Positions 8,656-16,217 of a stretch of 64,000 bases of DNA are shown here, piece after piece (position 1 is the first letter of the stretch; every line of letters starts with the position of its first letter). A program made the position numbers and the translations under genes. Location of the stretch: NCBI RefSeq assembly GCF_020177265.1, contig NZ_JAIVMC010000003.1:62001-126000 (forward strand), given 5' to 3'. Origin of the DNA: Pseudooceanicola marinus (GTDB lineage Bacteria; Pseudomonadota; Alphaproteobacteria; Rhodobacterales; Rhodobacteraceae). The notes beneath the pieces were generated by a model. It made no database searches. It was not told the DNA's origin and was given only the letters and a program-made list of their open reading frames with translations.

Positions 8656-8694
8656 AAATCTTGATCTGATGCGACGAAGCCGGTCCTCGGCAGC

Positions 8695-9732
8695 TCAGCC
8701 CGCGGCGATGTCGAGGAAACGGGTGATTTCCTCTTCCGTCAGGGACCAGTCGCAGACGAAACGCGCCTGCAGCATGGTGTCATCCGCGCCCTCGACCGAG
8801 CCGTCCAGATAGTAGACGGCCCCGGCTTTCTGCAGGCGGCGGTGCATCGCGCGGGGCAGGGAGGCGAAGAGGATGTTGGCCTGCGGTTCCTGCAGGAAGG
8901 AGGCGCCCAGGGCGCGCAGCCCCTCGGCCAGCAGTCCCATCCGCGCGTTGGACCGGCGGGCCAGGTCCAGCCAGAGGTCGTCAGCCAGGTAGGCCTCCAT
9001 CTGCGCCGACAGGTAGCGGTGCTTGGAGAAGAGGTGGGCACCGCGCTTGCGCCGCAGTTCGAACTCCCAGGCCTTTTCGGGGTCGAAGAAGATCACCGCT
9101 TCGACGCCCACGCAGCCGTTCTTGGTGCCGCCAAAGCTGACGGCGTCGACACCGGCGCGCCAGGTCATTTCGGCCGGGGTGCAACCCAGGGCGACAAGCG
9201 CATTGGCGAACCGCGCCCCGTCGAGGTGCGTCGGCTGGCCGGCACGGGCGGCGACGCCCGCGAGCTCCGCGATCTCGGCGCAGGTGTAGATCCGCCCCTT
9301 CTCGGTCGCCTGGGTGATCGAAAGCGGCCCGGGCTGGGCGCTGTGCACGGTGATGTCCGGGGTGTCGCCCATGGCGGCAGCCAGAAGTGCCGGGTCGATC
9401 TTGTCGCTGTCACCGACGGGGCAGAGCTTGCCGGCGCCCATGTAGAACTCGGGCGCGTTGCACTCGTCCTCGTTGATATGGGCGACGGGAGAGCAGAAGA
9501 CCTGCTGCCATGGCTGTGCCAGCGTGGCCAGCGCCAGGGAATTGGCAGCGGTGCCGGTGGCGACCAGGTGCACCACGGCGTCCGGCGCCTCGAAGATCTC
9601 GCGCAGACGGGTGCGCACTCGGGTCATGATCTCGTCGTTGCCGTAGGGCATGGCGAAGCCCTCGTTGGCGCGGATCATCGCCTCGGCGATCGAGGGATGG
9701 GCGGGCCCGGCGTTGTCGGATGCAAAGAACAT
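8695..9732 (-). CDS. ltaE: Low-specificity L-threonine aldolase family enzyme
   Basis: 345 residues, PLP-dependent fold type I. It cleaves L-threonine or L-allo-threonine to glycine and acetaldehyde. The PLP lysine is K204 in SFGGTKNGCVG; the PLP-ring aspartate is D171 in HLDGARFANA; SDNAGPAHPSI and ATGTAANSLAL are family N-terminal motifs. Its ATG overlaps the ycgN stop by one base, and further upstream lie ribF and glyA, so a glycine-linked gene group (aldolase and serine hydroxymethyltransferase) lies on one strand. Confidence 0.9.
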   Translation of the reverse strand: MFFASDNAGPAHPSIAEAMIRANEGFAMPYGNDEIMTRVRTRLREIFEAPDAVVHLVATGTAANSLALATLAQPWQQVFCSPVAHINEDECNAPEFYMGAGKLCPVGDSDKIDPALLAAAMGDTPDITVHSAQPGPLSITQATEKGRIYTCAEIAELAGVAARAGQPTHLDGARFANALVALGCTPAEMTWRAGVDAVSFGGTKNGCVGVEAVIFFDPEKAWEFELRRKRGAHLFSKHRYLSAQMEAYLADDLWLDLARRSNARMGLLAEGLRALGASFLQEPQANILFASLPRAMHRRLQKAGAVYYLDGSVEGADDTMLQARFVCDWSLTEEEITRFLDIAAG

Positions 9733-10202
9733 CAGAGCGGCTCCTCTATGATGTGGTCCTCCCAGTCGTCGTCATCCACCTCGAACTCGGGCACGGTCAT
9801 GTTGCGGACCGAGACCCCGGCGCGATGCACGCTTTCCGGATCGCCGGAAATCAGGGGATGCCAGTCGTATAGCGGCTGACCTTCATGTAGCAGCCGGTAG
9901 GCGCAGGTCTGCGGCATCCAGTAGAGATGGCTTTCCAGCGTCTTGGCCGTCAGGGTGATGCATTCGGGGACGAACTGGTGGCGGATCGGGTACTGCGAGC
10001 AGAGGCAGCTTTCCCCGTCCAGCAGGCGGCAGGCCACCCGGGTCAGGGCCACGTCGCCCGTTTCCTCGTCTTCCAGCTTGTTCAGGCAACACTTGCCGCA
10101 GCCGTCGCACAGCGCCTCCCATTCGCGCTGTGTCATCTTCTTCAGCGGCACGTGCTCCCAGAAGCGGTCGCGCAGGCCGGTGCGGTCGATGGCATCGCTC
10201 AT
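9732..10202 (-). CDS. YcgN family cysteine-cluster protein (UPF0260)
   Basis: 156 residues. The cysteine cluster CDGCGKCC (C32, C35, C38, C39) and a later CRLLDGESCLC segment suggest a metal or Fe-S site (UPF0260, also called the zinc/iron-chelating CxxCxxCC family). The biochemical role is unknown. It overlaps ribF by four bases and the aldolase by one, so it is coupled to both. Confidence 0.9.
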   Translation of the reverse strand: MSDAIDRTGLRDRFWEHVPLKKMTQREWEALCDGCGKCCLNKLEDEETGDVALTRVACRLLDGESCLCSQYPIRHQFVPECITLTAKTLESHLYWMPQTCAYRLLHEGQPLYDWHPLISGDPESVHRAGVSVRNMTVPEFEVDDDDWEDHIIEEPL

Positions 10203-11137
10203 AGCGCCGCCAGGATCTCGCGCGCCTGGGCGCAGTCACGGTCCATCTGTTCGATAAGCGACTGAATCCCATCGAATTTCATCTCGGGACGCAGGAACTC
10301 GACAAGGCCCACGGAAATCTCGCAGCCATAAAGATCGCCGCGGAAATCGAAGAGGTAGCTTTCCAGGTTCGGCTCTTCTCCGTCGAACATCGGGCGCATG
10401 CCAAGGTTGGCGGCGGAGAGGTAGCTGCCCTTGTGCGGGCCGGTCAGCACGTCGACCAGCGCGGCGTAGATGCCGAAGCGGGGACGGTGCAGGCCGCTGA
10501 TCGCCATGTTGGCGGTCGGGAAGCCCAGGTCGCGCCCACGCTGGTCGCCGCGAATGACGGTGCCCTCGATCCGGTGCCAGTGGCCCAGCATGGCGGCGGC
10601 GTCGCGCGGGCGGCCCTCGGCCAGGGCCGTGCGGATCTCGGTGGAGGAGATCTCCCGTTCGCCGCTTTCCAAAAGCTGCGCAACGGAGACGCCGAAACCG
10701 TACTTCTTGCCGAATTCTTTCAGTATCTCCACATTCCCGGCGCGCTTGGCACCGAAGTGGAAATCAGCACCGACGACCACATGGCGCAGGCCCAAACCCT
10801 TCACGATCACCTTCTCGACGAAGTCCTGCGGGGACAATGCGGCGAGGGCGTGGGTGAAGCTGAGCTCGTAGAGCATGTCGACCCCCAGCTTTTCCAGCCG
10901 GTGCGCGCGGGACGCGGCGTTGGTCAGGCGGAAGGGGGGGCTGTTGGGGGCGAAGACCTGCCGCGGATGCGGCTCGAAGGTCATGATGCCGAGCGGCGCG
11001 CCCAGCTTGTCCGCCTCGGCCCGCGCGATGTCGATCACCGCCTGGTGGCCCAGGTGGACGCCATCGAAATTGCCGATCGCGGCAACGGCGCCCCGGTCGG
11101 CATCGGAAACGAAAATGTAATCCCGGACGGTCTTCAT
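10199..11137 (-). CDS. ribF: Bifunctional riboflavin kinase/FAD synthetase
   Basis: 312 residues. The N-terminal FAD synthetase domain has the nucleotidyltransferase motif GNFDGVHLGHQAV; the C-terminal riboflavin kinase domain has GTVIRGDQRGRDLGFPTANM. It turns riboflavin into FMN and then FAD. The start at MKTVRDYIFV is chosen over an in-frame extension of 12 residues because it matches the usual family start. Its stop overlaps the ycgN start. Confidence 0.95.
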   Translation of the reverse strand: MKTVRDYIFVSDADRGAVAAIGNFDGVHLGHQAVIDIARAEADKLGAPLGIMTFEPHPRQVFAPNSPPFRLTNAASRAHRLEKLGVDMLYELSFTHALAALSPQDFVEKVIVKGLGLRHVVVGADFHFGAKRAGNVEILKEFGKKYGFGVSVAQLLESGEREISSTEIRTALAEGRPRDAAAMLGHWHRIEGTVIRGDQRGRDLGFPTANMAISGLHRPRFGIYAALVDVLTGPHKGSYLSAANLGMRPMFDGEEPNLESYLFDFRGDLYGCEISVGLVEFLRPEMKFDGIQSLIEQMDRDCAQAREILAAL

Positions 11138-11173
11138 GCGCCTTCGCCTACCCCCGAAACCCGGACAAGGCAA

Positions 11174-11195
11174 GGGGCGGGCAAAGGCCCGCCCC
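11174..11195 (-). terminator. GC hairpin after glyA
   Basis: 9-bp perfect stem GGGGCGGGC/GCCCGCCCC with a 4-base loop, 46 bases past the glyA stop. There is only TTG after the stem on the minus strand, so termination would be weak; it may allow some read-through into ribF. Confidence 0.45.
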
Positions 11196-11240
11196 CGTTA
11201 TGCTTTGCGCAGAGGCGCACAGTGCCTCCGCAAGCCGCTC

Positions 11241-12524
11241 TTACATCTCGGGATAGAGCGGGAAGTTGGTGCAAAGGGCCTCGACCTCGGCCTTCACCTT
11301 GGCCTCGACCTCGGCGTTGCCGTCCTCACCGTTGGCGGCCAGCCCGTCGACCACTTCGACGATCCAGTCGGCGATCTGGCGGAACTCGGCTTCCTTGAAG
11401 CCGCGGGTGGTGCCGGCCGGGGCGCCCAGACGGATGCCGCTGGTGACAAAGGGCTTTTCCGGGTCAAACGGCACACCGTTCTTGTTGCAGGTGATGTTGG
11501 CACGGCCCAGAGCAGCCTCGGCGGCCTTGCCGGTGACGCCCTTGGGACGCAGGTCAGCCAGGCACAGGTGGTTGTCGGTGCCGCCGGAGACGATGTTGAT
11601 CCCGCCTTTCATCAGCTGGTCGGCCATCGCCTGGGCGTTGGTCACGACCTGGGCCGCGTAGTCCTTGAACTCGGGGCGCAGCGCCTCGCCGAAGGCCACG
11701 GCCTTGCCGGCGATGACATGCATCAGCGGGCCACCCTGCAGGCCAGGGAAGACGGCGGAGTTGACCTTCTTGGCGATCGCCTCGTCGTTGGTCAGGATCA
11801 TGCCGCCGCGCGGGCCGCGCAGGGATTTGTGGGTGGTGGTGGTGACCACATCCGCGATCCCGATGGGCGAGGGGTGCTGGCCGCCGGCCACGAGGCCCGC
11901 GATGTGGGCCATGTCGACCATCAGGTAGGCGCCGACCTCATCCGCGATTTCGCGGAAGGCCTGCCAGTCCCAGACGCGGGAATAGGCGGTGCCGCCGGCG
12001 ACGATCAGCTTGGGCTTGTGTTCCCGCGCCTTGGCCCGGATGTCGTCCATGTCCAGCAGCTCGTCCTGCTGACGCACACCGTAGGAGACGACGTTGAACC
12101 ACTTGCCCGACATGTTGACGGGGGAGCCGTGGGTCAGGTGACCGCCGGAGTTCAGGTCGAGACCCATGAAGGTGTCGCCCGGCTTCAGCAGCGCCAGGAA
12201 GACGGCCTGGTTCATCTGGCTCCCGGAGTTCGGCTGGACGTTGGCGAAGTTGCAGCCGAACAGCTCTTTCGCGCGCTCGATCGCCAGCTCTTCGGCGATG
12301 TCGACGAACTGGCAGCCGCCGTAGTAGCGCTTGCCCGGGTAGCCTTCGGCGTATTTGTTCGTCATCACCGAGCCCTGTGCCTGCAGCACGGCCAGGGAGA
12401 CGATGTTCTCCGAGGCGATCAGCTCGATCTCATGGCGCTGGCGGCCCAGCTCCTTGGTGATGGCGCCGAAGATCTCGGGGTCGCGGGCTTCGAGGGCCTC
12501 GGTGAAAAAGCCGGTGTCCGACAT
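11241..12524 (-). CDS. glyA: Serine hydroxymethyltransferase
   Basis: 427 residues. It interconverts serine and glycine while loading tetrahydrofolate with a one-carbon unit. The PLP lysine is K233 in [29 protein letters not shown] and [18 protein letters not shown] are family signatures. AAGGAG lies eight bases before the ATG. It is divergent from nadK; the 218-base gap contains a GCGCTA-GT-TAGCGC hairpin at about 12550-12563. Confidence 0.97.
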   Translation of the reverse strand: MSDTGFFTEALEARDPEIFGAITKELGRQRHEIELIASENIVSLAVLQAQGSVMTNKYAEGYPGKRYYGGCQFVDIAEELAIERAKELFGCNFANVQPNSGSQMNQAVFLALLKPGDTFMGLDLNSGGHLTHGSPVNMSGKWFNVVSYGVRQQDELLDMDDIRAKAREHKPKLIVAGGTAYSRVWDWQAFREIADEVGAYLMVDMAHIAGLVAGGQHPSPIGIADVVTTTTHKSLRGPRGGMILTNDEAIAKKVNSAVFPGLQGGPLMHVIAGKAVAFGEALRPEFKDYAAQVVTNAQAMADQLMKGGINIVSGGTDNHLCLADLRPKGVTGKAAEAALGRANITCNKNGVPFDPEKPFVTSGIRLGAPAGTTRGFKEAEFRQIADWIVEVVDGLAANGEDGNAEVEAKVKAEVEALCTNFPLYPEM

Positions 12525-12742
12525 GGGCGTTCTCCTTGGTCAGGTTCAGCGCTAGTTAGCGCGCAAGAGGCGCCGTCGGAAGGCCCCAAATCGTCATGAT
12601 GATCATGAAAAGCGGCGTCCGGCGCAGGTTTCCCGGCGGGGCTGGTGCCTCCTGGACATTTATGCTTGTTTCGGAACCGGATGAGGGCTTTCGGAAACCG
12701 GCGTGCGCCGGGGCCCCCGGCCCGCGCTGGAGACGACGACGC

Positions 12743-13507
12743 ATGCCCATCAAGATTGCCTTTACCGCCAGCCGGGGCCAGACCGCCCAGGCCGCGCGCA
12801 AGTTGCTGTCGGCGCGCTACGGGACGGTGCCGGAGGCCGAGGCGGACGTGATCGTGGCGCTTGGCGGCGATGGTTTCATGCTGGCCACCTTGCATCGCAC
12901 CCAGGCGCTTTCGGCCCCGGTCTATGGGATGAACCGCGGCACCATCGGCTTCCTGATGAACGAGTTTTCCGAGGACGACCTGGTCGAACGCCTGTCGGGC
13001 GCTGAGGAAGAGGTGATTAACCCGCTGCTGATGCGGGCCACCCGGGCCGACGGCAAGGTGCAGGAGGCTCTGGCGATCAATGAGGTTTCGCTGCTGCGCG
13101 CCGGGCCCCAGGCGGCGAAACTGCGGATCTCGGTCGATGGCCGCGTCCGCATGGAGGAGCTGGTCTGCGACGGCGCGCTGGTGGCCACGCCCGCGGGCTC
13201 GACCGCCTACAACTATTCCGCCCACGGGCCGATCTTGCCCATCGGGTCCGACGTGCTGGCGCTGACGGCCATCGCCCCCTTCCGCCCCCGTCGCTGGCGC
13301 GGCGCCTTGCTGCCCAAGGAGGCGACGATCCGCTTCGACATCCTGGAGCCGGAAAAGCGCCCGATCATGGCGGATGCGGACAGCCGCCGCTCTGTCTCTA
13401 ACGTGCTGTCGGTGGAGATCGGCTCGGAGCCGCGGGTGGAGCATCGCATTCTCTTCGACCCCGGCCACGGGTTGGAAGAACGGCTGATCCGCGAACAGTT
13501 TTCCTGA
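12743..13507 (+). CDS. nadK: NAD kinase
   Basis: 254 residues. It phosphorylates NAD to NADP. The catalytic GGDG motif is [15 protein letters not shown] (D43), followed by [13 protein letters not shown] and the NAD-binding motifs AINEVSLLR and [21 protein letters not shown]. It starts directly with MPIKIAF, so it is the short form without a regulatory N terminus. GGAG lies about ten bases before the ATG. Upstream are two near-identical TTTCGGAA(A)CCGG words (about 12673-12705) whose meaning is unclear. Confidence 0.93.
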   Translation: MPIKIAFTASRGQTAQAARKLLSARYGTVPEAEADVIVALGGDGFMLATLHRTQALSAPVYGMNRGTIGFLMNEFSEDDLVERLSGAEEEVINPLLMRATRADGKVQEALAINEVSLLRAGPQAAKLRISVDGRVRMEELVCDGALVATPAGSTAYNYSAHGPILPIGSDVLALTAIAPFRPRRWRGALLPKEATIRFDILEPEKRPIMADADSRRSVSNVLSVEIGSEPRVEHRILFDPGHGLEERLIREQFS

Positions 13508-13571
13508 CCGAGGGCTCATCGGAAGGCGGCCATTTCCGGCCGATTCCGGCGCCGCGTCATCGAACCGTCAC

Positions 13572-13597
13572 GGAACCTGTCGGGCGGGTGTCGGGTT
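13572..13597 (+). promoter_or_regulatory. Possible EcfG-type general-stress promoter of csbD
   Basis: GGAAC at 13572-13576, 17 bases, then GGTT at 13594-13597. This resembles the alphaproteobacterial EcfG (general stress sigma factor) pattern GGAAC-N16/17-CGTT with one mismatch in the -10. A start about 8 bases further would give a 5' leader of about 50 bases before the csbD ATG. No EcfG or PhyR gene is in the window. Confidence 0.35.
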
Positions 13598-13654
13598 GAT
13601 AGGGTGACGGAGGCCGGGACCTCCCGCCACAGATGACCCGAAAGGAGAATTCCG

Positions 13655-13858
13655 ATGAATTGGGATCGTATCGAAGGCAACTGGAAACAGATCAAGGGCG
13701 AGGCCATCTCGCAGTGGGGCAAGCTGACCGACGACGACGTGGATGTCGCCAACGGCGATCGCCAGAAACTGGTGGGCCTGGTGCAGGAACGCTACGGCGT
13801 GGCCAAGGACGAGGCCGAGCGCCAGGTGGATGAATTCGCGGCCAAGCACGGCGCCTGA
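13655..13858 (+). CDS. CsbD family stress-response protein
   Basis: 67 residues, whole protein is one CsbD domain: start MNWDRIEGNWKQIKGEA, then GKLTDDDVDVANGDRQKLVG and ERYGVAKDEAERQVDEF. CsbD was named for sigma-B control in Bacillus subtilis; in Gram-negatives (E. coli YjbJ type) these are abundant small stress proteins of unknown mechanism. A strong AAAGGAGAA lies eight bases before the ATG. It is flanked by a possible stress promoter and its own terminator, so it is a single-gene unit. Confidence 0.93.
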   Translation: MNWDRIEGNWKQIKGEAISQWGKLTDDDVDVANGDRQKLVGLVQERYGVAKDEAERQVDEFAAKHGA

Positions 13859-13889
13859 CCGGCGCTTGAACGTAAGCTGGTGTGAGAAC

Positions 13890-13915
13890 GGGCGGCCCCT
13901 GGGGGTCGCCCTTTT
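13890..13915 (+). terminator. Intrinsic terminator of csbD
   Basis: 10-bp stem GGGCGGCCCC/GGGGTCGCCC (one G-T pair) followed by TTTT, 31 bases past the csbD stop. Confidence 0.8.
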
Positions 13916-13983
13916 GCTGTTCGGCGTCCCGGGGCAGGGTCGTCCAGACTGGCAATGCTGCTGGTGGCCCGACCCTGACGGAA

Positions 13984-14013
13984 GAAGGAGGGCCCCGGTG
14001 GGCGCCCTCCTTC
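13984..14013 (-). terminator. Terminator of the PrpE-type gene
   Basis: 10-bp stem GAAGGAGGGC/GCCCTCCTTC with a 10-base loop, just past the stop of the minus-strand acyl-CoA synthetase gene. The T-rich flank on the minus strand is TTCTTCC. Confidence 0.7.
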
Positions 14014-14040
14014 GCTGCCTTGGTCATGCAGGGGCGCCTC

Positions 14041-15945
14041 TCAGGCGTCCTGCGGTTCGGGGGCGAAGCCGATGGTCTTCAGTGCGGTGGCGATCTCATC
14101 CAGGATGGCGGGATCGTCGATGGTCGCCGGCATCTTGAAGCTTTCGCCGTCGGCGATTTTCATCATTGTGGCGCGCAGGATCTTGCCCGAGCGGGTCTTG
14201 GGCAACCTGTCGACCACGACCGCCTGCTTGAAGGCCGCGACCGGACCGATCTGATCGCGGACCATGGCCACGCATTCCTTCACGATTTCCGCGTGTTCGC
14301 GGGTCACGCCTGCGCTGAGGCAGAGGAAGCCGAGCGGCACCTGGCCCTTCAGCGCGTCCGCGGCACCGATCACTGCGCATTCGGCCACGTCGGGGTGGTT
14401 GGCCAGGACCTCTTCCATGGCGCCGGTCGACAGGCGGTGGCCTGCCACGTTGATCACGTCATCGGTGCGCGCCATGATGTAGAGATAGCCATCCTCGTCG
14501 ATCATGCCCGCATCGCCGGTCTCATAATACCCGGGGAAGGTGGTCAGGTAGCTCTTCTTGAACCGGTCTTCGGCATTCCACAGCGTCGGCAAGGTGCCCG
14601 GCGGCAGCGGCAGCTTGATCGCGATGGCGCCCAGTTCGCCCGCGGGCAGGGGGCTGCCGCCCTCATCGAGGACCTGCACGTCGTAGCCCGGCATCGGCAC
14701 CGAGGGGCTGCCCGGTTTCACCGGCAGCAGTTCGATCCCCAGCGGGTTGGCCGCGATGGCCCAGCCGGTTTCCGTCTGCCACCAGTGGTCGATCACCGGC
14801 ACGCCGAAATGCTTCTCGGCCCATTCGATGGTGGCCGGATCGGCGCGTTCGCCCGCCAGGAAGATCGCCTGCAGATCATGTTTCGCATAGCGCCGGATCC
14901 ATTCGCCGTCCGGGTCCTCGCGGCGGATGGCACGCAGCGCCGTTGGGGCGGTGAAGAAGCTCTTGATGCGGTTGTTCTGGATGATCCGCCAAAAGACACC
15001 GGGGTGGGGCGTGCCCACGGGCTTGCCCTCGAAGACCACGGTGGTGGCCCCCGCGATCAGCGGCCCGTAGCAGATGTAGCTGTGACCCACGACCCAGCCC
15101 ACGTCCGAGGCAGCCCAGAAGCGGTCGCCGGCCTCGATGTTGTAGATGTTCTTCATCGACCAGTTCAGCGCGACCAGGTGGCCGGCGGTGTGGCGCACCA
15201 CGCCCTTGGGCTGGCCGGTCGTACCGGAGGTATAGAGGATATAGGCCGGGTGGTTGCCCTCTACGGGCACGCACTCGGCCGGTTTCACCCCGTACTGGAA
15301 GCCGTGCCAGGAGAAGTCGCGCCCCTCGATCAGCTTGGCAACCTCCTGTTCGCGCTGGAAGATCACGCAGAACTCGGGCTTGTGCTCGGCCTGGTCTATG
15401 GCGTCGTCCAGCAGCGGCTTGTAATGCACCACCCGGTTGGGCTCCAGCCCGCAGGAGGCCGCGATGATCGCCTTGGGGGTGCAGTCGTTGATCCGCACCG
15501 CCAGTTCATGGGCGGCAAAGCCACCGAAGACCACGGAATGCACGGCGCCAAGGCGCGCGCATGCCAGCATGGCCTCCAGCGCCTCGGGGATCATCGGCAT
15601 GTAGATGATGACCCGGTCGCCCTTTTCCACCCCGCGCATGCGCAGCGCGCCGGCGAGGCTCGCCACGCGTTTCTGCAGCTCGGCATAGGTGATGCCCTTG
15701 GTGGCGTGGGTGATCGGGCTTTCGTGCTGGATCGCGATCTGATCGCCGCGGCCTGCCTCGACATGGCGGTCCACCGCGTTCCAGCAGGTGTTCACCATGC
15801 CGTCGGCGAACCATTCGCCCGCCGGTCCGGCATCGGCAAAACAGGCCTTGCTGGGCGCCTGGGCCCAGTCGATGCTCTGTGCGGCGTCCATCCAGAATGC
15901 CTCGGGGTCCGCCTTCCAGGCGGCATAGACCTCGGAATAGGTCAT
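14041..15945 (-). CDS. prpE: Acyl-CoA synthetase, propionyl-CoA synthetase (PrpE) type
   Basis: 634 residues, ANL superfamily. It activates a short fatty acid to its CoA ester using ATP; the overall sequence (start MTYSEVYAAWKADPEAFW, length) favours PrpE-type propionate activation over acetyl-CoA synthetase Acs. Motifs: A3 phosphate loop YILYTSGTTGQPKG, A5 DHWWQTETGW, A8 hinge MARTDDVINVAGHRLSTG, and the acylatable lysine K588 in KTRSGKIL. An AAGGAGGAGG site lies before the ATG; the frame extends eight codons further up without similarity. The promoter region carries an array of TGCAAA half-sites, which fits control by a short-chain fatty acyl-CoA regulator. Confidence 0.88.
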   Translation of the reverse strand: MTYSEVYAAWKADPEAFWMDAAQSIDWAQAPSKACFADAGPAGEWFADGMVNTCWNAVDRHVEAGRGDQIAIQHESPITHATKGITYAELQKRVASLAGALRMRGVEKGDRVIIYMPMIPEALEAMLACARLGAVHSVVFGGFAAHELAVRINDCTPKAIIAASCGLEPNRVVHYKPLLDDAIDQAEHKPEFCVIFQREQEVAKLIEGRDFSWHGFQYGVKPAECVPVEGNHPAYILYTSGTTGQPKGVVRHTAGHLVALNWSMKNIYNIEAGDRFWAASDVGWVVGHSYICYGPLIAGATTVVFEGKPVGTPHPGVFWRIIQNNRIKSFFTAPTALRAIRREDPDGEWIRRYAKHDLQAIFLAGERADPATIEWAEKHFGVPVIDHWWQTETGWAIAANPLGIELLPVKPGSPSVPMPGYDVQVLDEGGSPLPAGELGAIAIKLPLPPGTLPTLWNAEDRFKKSYLTTFPGYYETGDAGMIDEDGYLYIMARTDDVINVAGHRLSTGAMEEVLANHPDVAECAVIGAADALKGQVPLGFLCLSAGVTREHAEIVKECVAMVRDQIGPVAAFKQAVVVDRLPKTRSGKILRATMMKIADGESFKMPATIDDPAILDEIATALKTIGFAPEPQDA

Positions 15946-16045
15946 TGGCCTCCTCCTCCTTAAACCCAATGTCCGGAAGGGTACGGGAGGAGTTCGGCGC
16001 GCGGCAAGCGTGCAGGCGCCCCCTGCGGCAACATGGTATGCAGAA

Positions 16046-16157
16046 TTTGCAGGTCCGCCATGTTAGCGCCTGCAAATTTTTGCAAAGTCATTGGGTCTAT
16101 GCAGAAATCGGCAAAGTCAGTGGGGTTTTGCAAAGTCTGCAAAGTCCCACCTGCAAA
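16046..16157. promoter_or_regulatory. Array of TGCAAA half-sites upstream of prpE (candidate ScfR/PccR operator)
   Basis: Six half-sites resembling TTTGCAAA in about 110 bases: one inverted (16046-16053), then direct ones with TGCAAA (or GGCAAA) starting at 16071, 16081, 16110, 16129, 16138 and 16152. Four share the longer word TGCAAAGTC/GGCAAAGTC (16081, 16110, 16129, 16138) with start spacings of 29, 19 and 9 bases. The whole 15946-16217 gap has no gene. Short-chain fatty acyl regulators (RamB, PccR) are known to bind TTTGCAAA-type repeats and control propionate and acetate genes; assigning this site to such a protein is inference. Confidence 0.6.
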
Positions 16158-16217
16158 TCCTGCGCGGCGAAAGGCATATCTGCCGCGCAGGGATTCGGGC
16201 CGGGACAGCCGCCGGGA

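Noticed and set aside
13882-15963. A 693-codon plus-strand open frame opposite the PrpE-type gene.
   Set aside because: The minus-strand frame carries all ANL-family motifs and a strong ribosome site; the plus frame has none.
15960-16142. A possible 60-residue minus-strand gene in the prpE upstream region.
   Set aside because: The frame is created by the TGCAAA repeats, has no ribosome site, and overlaps the operator array.
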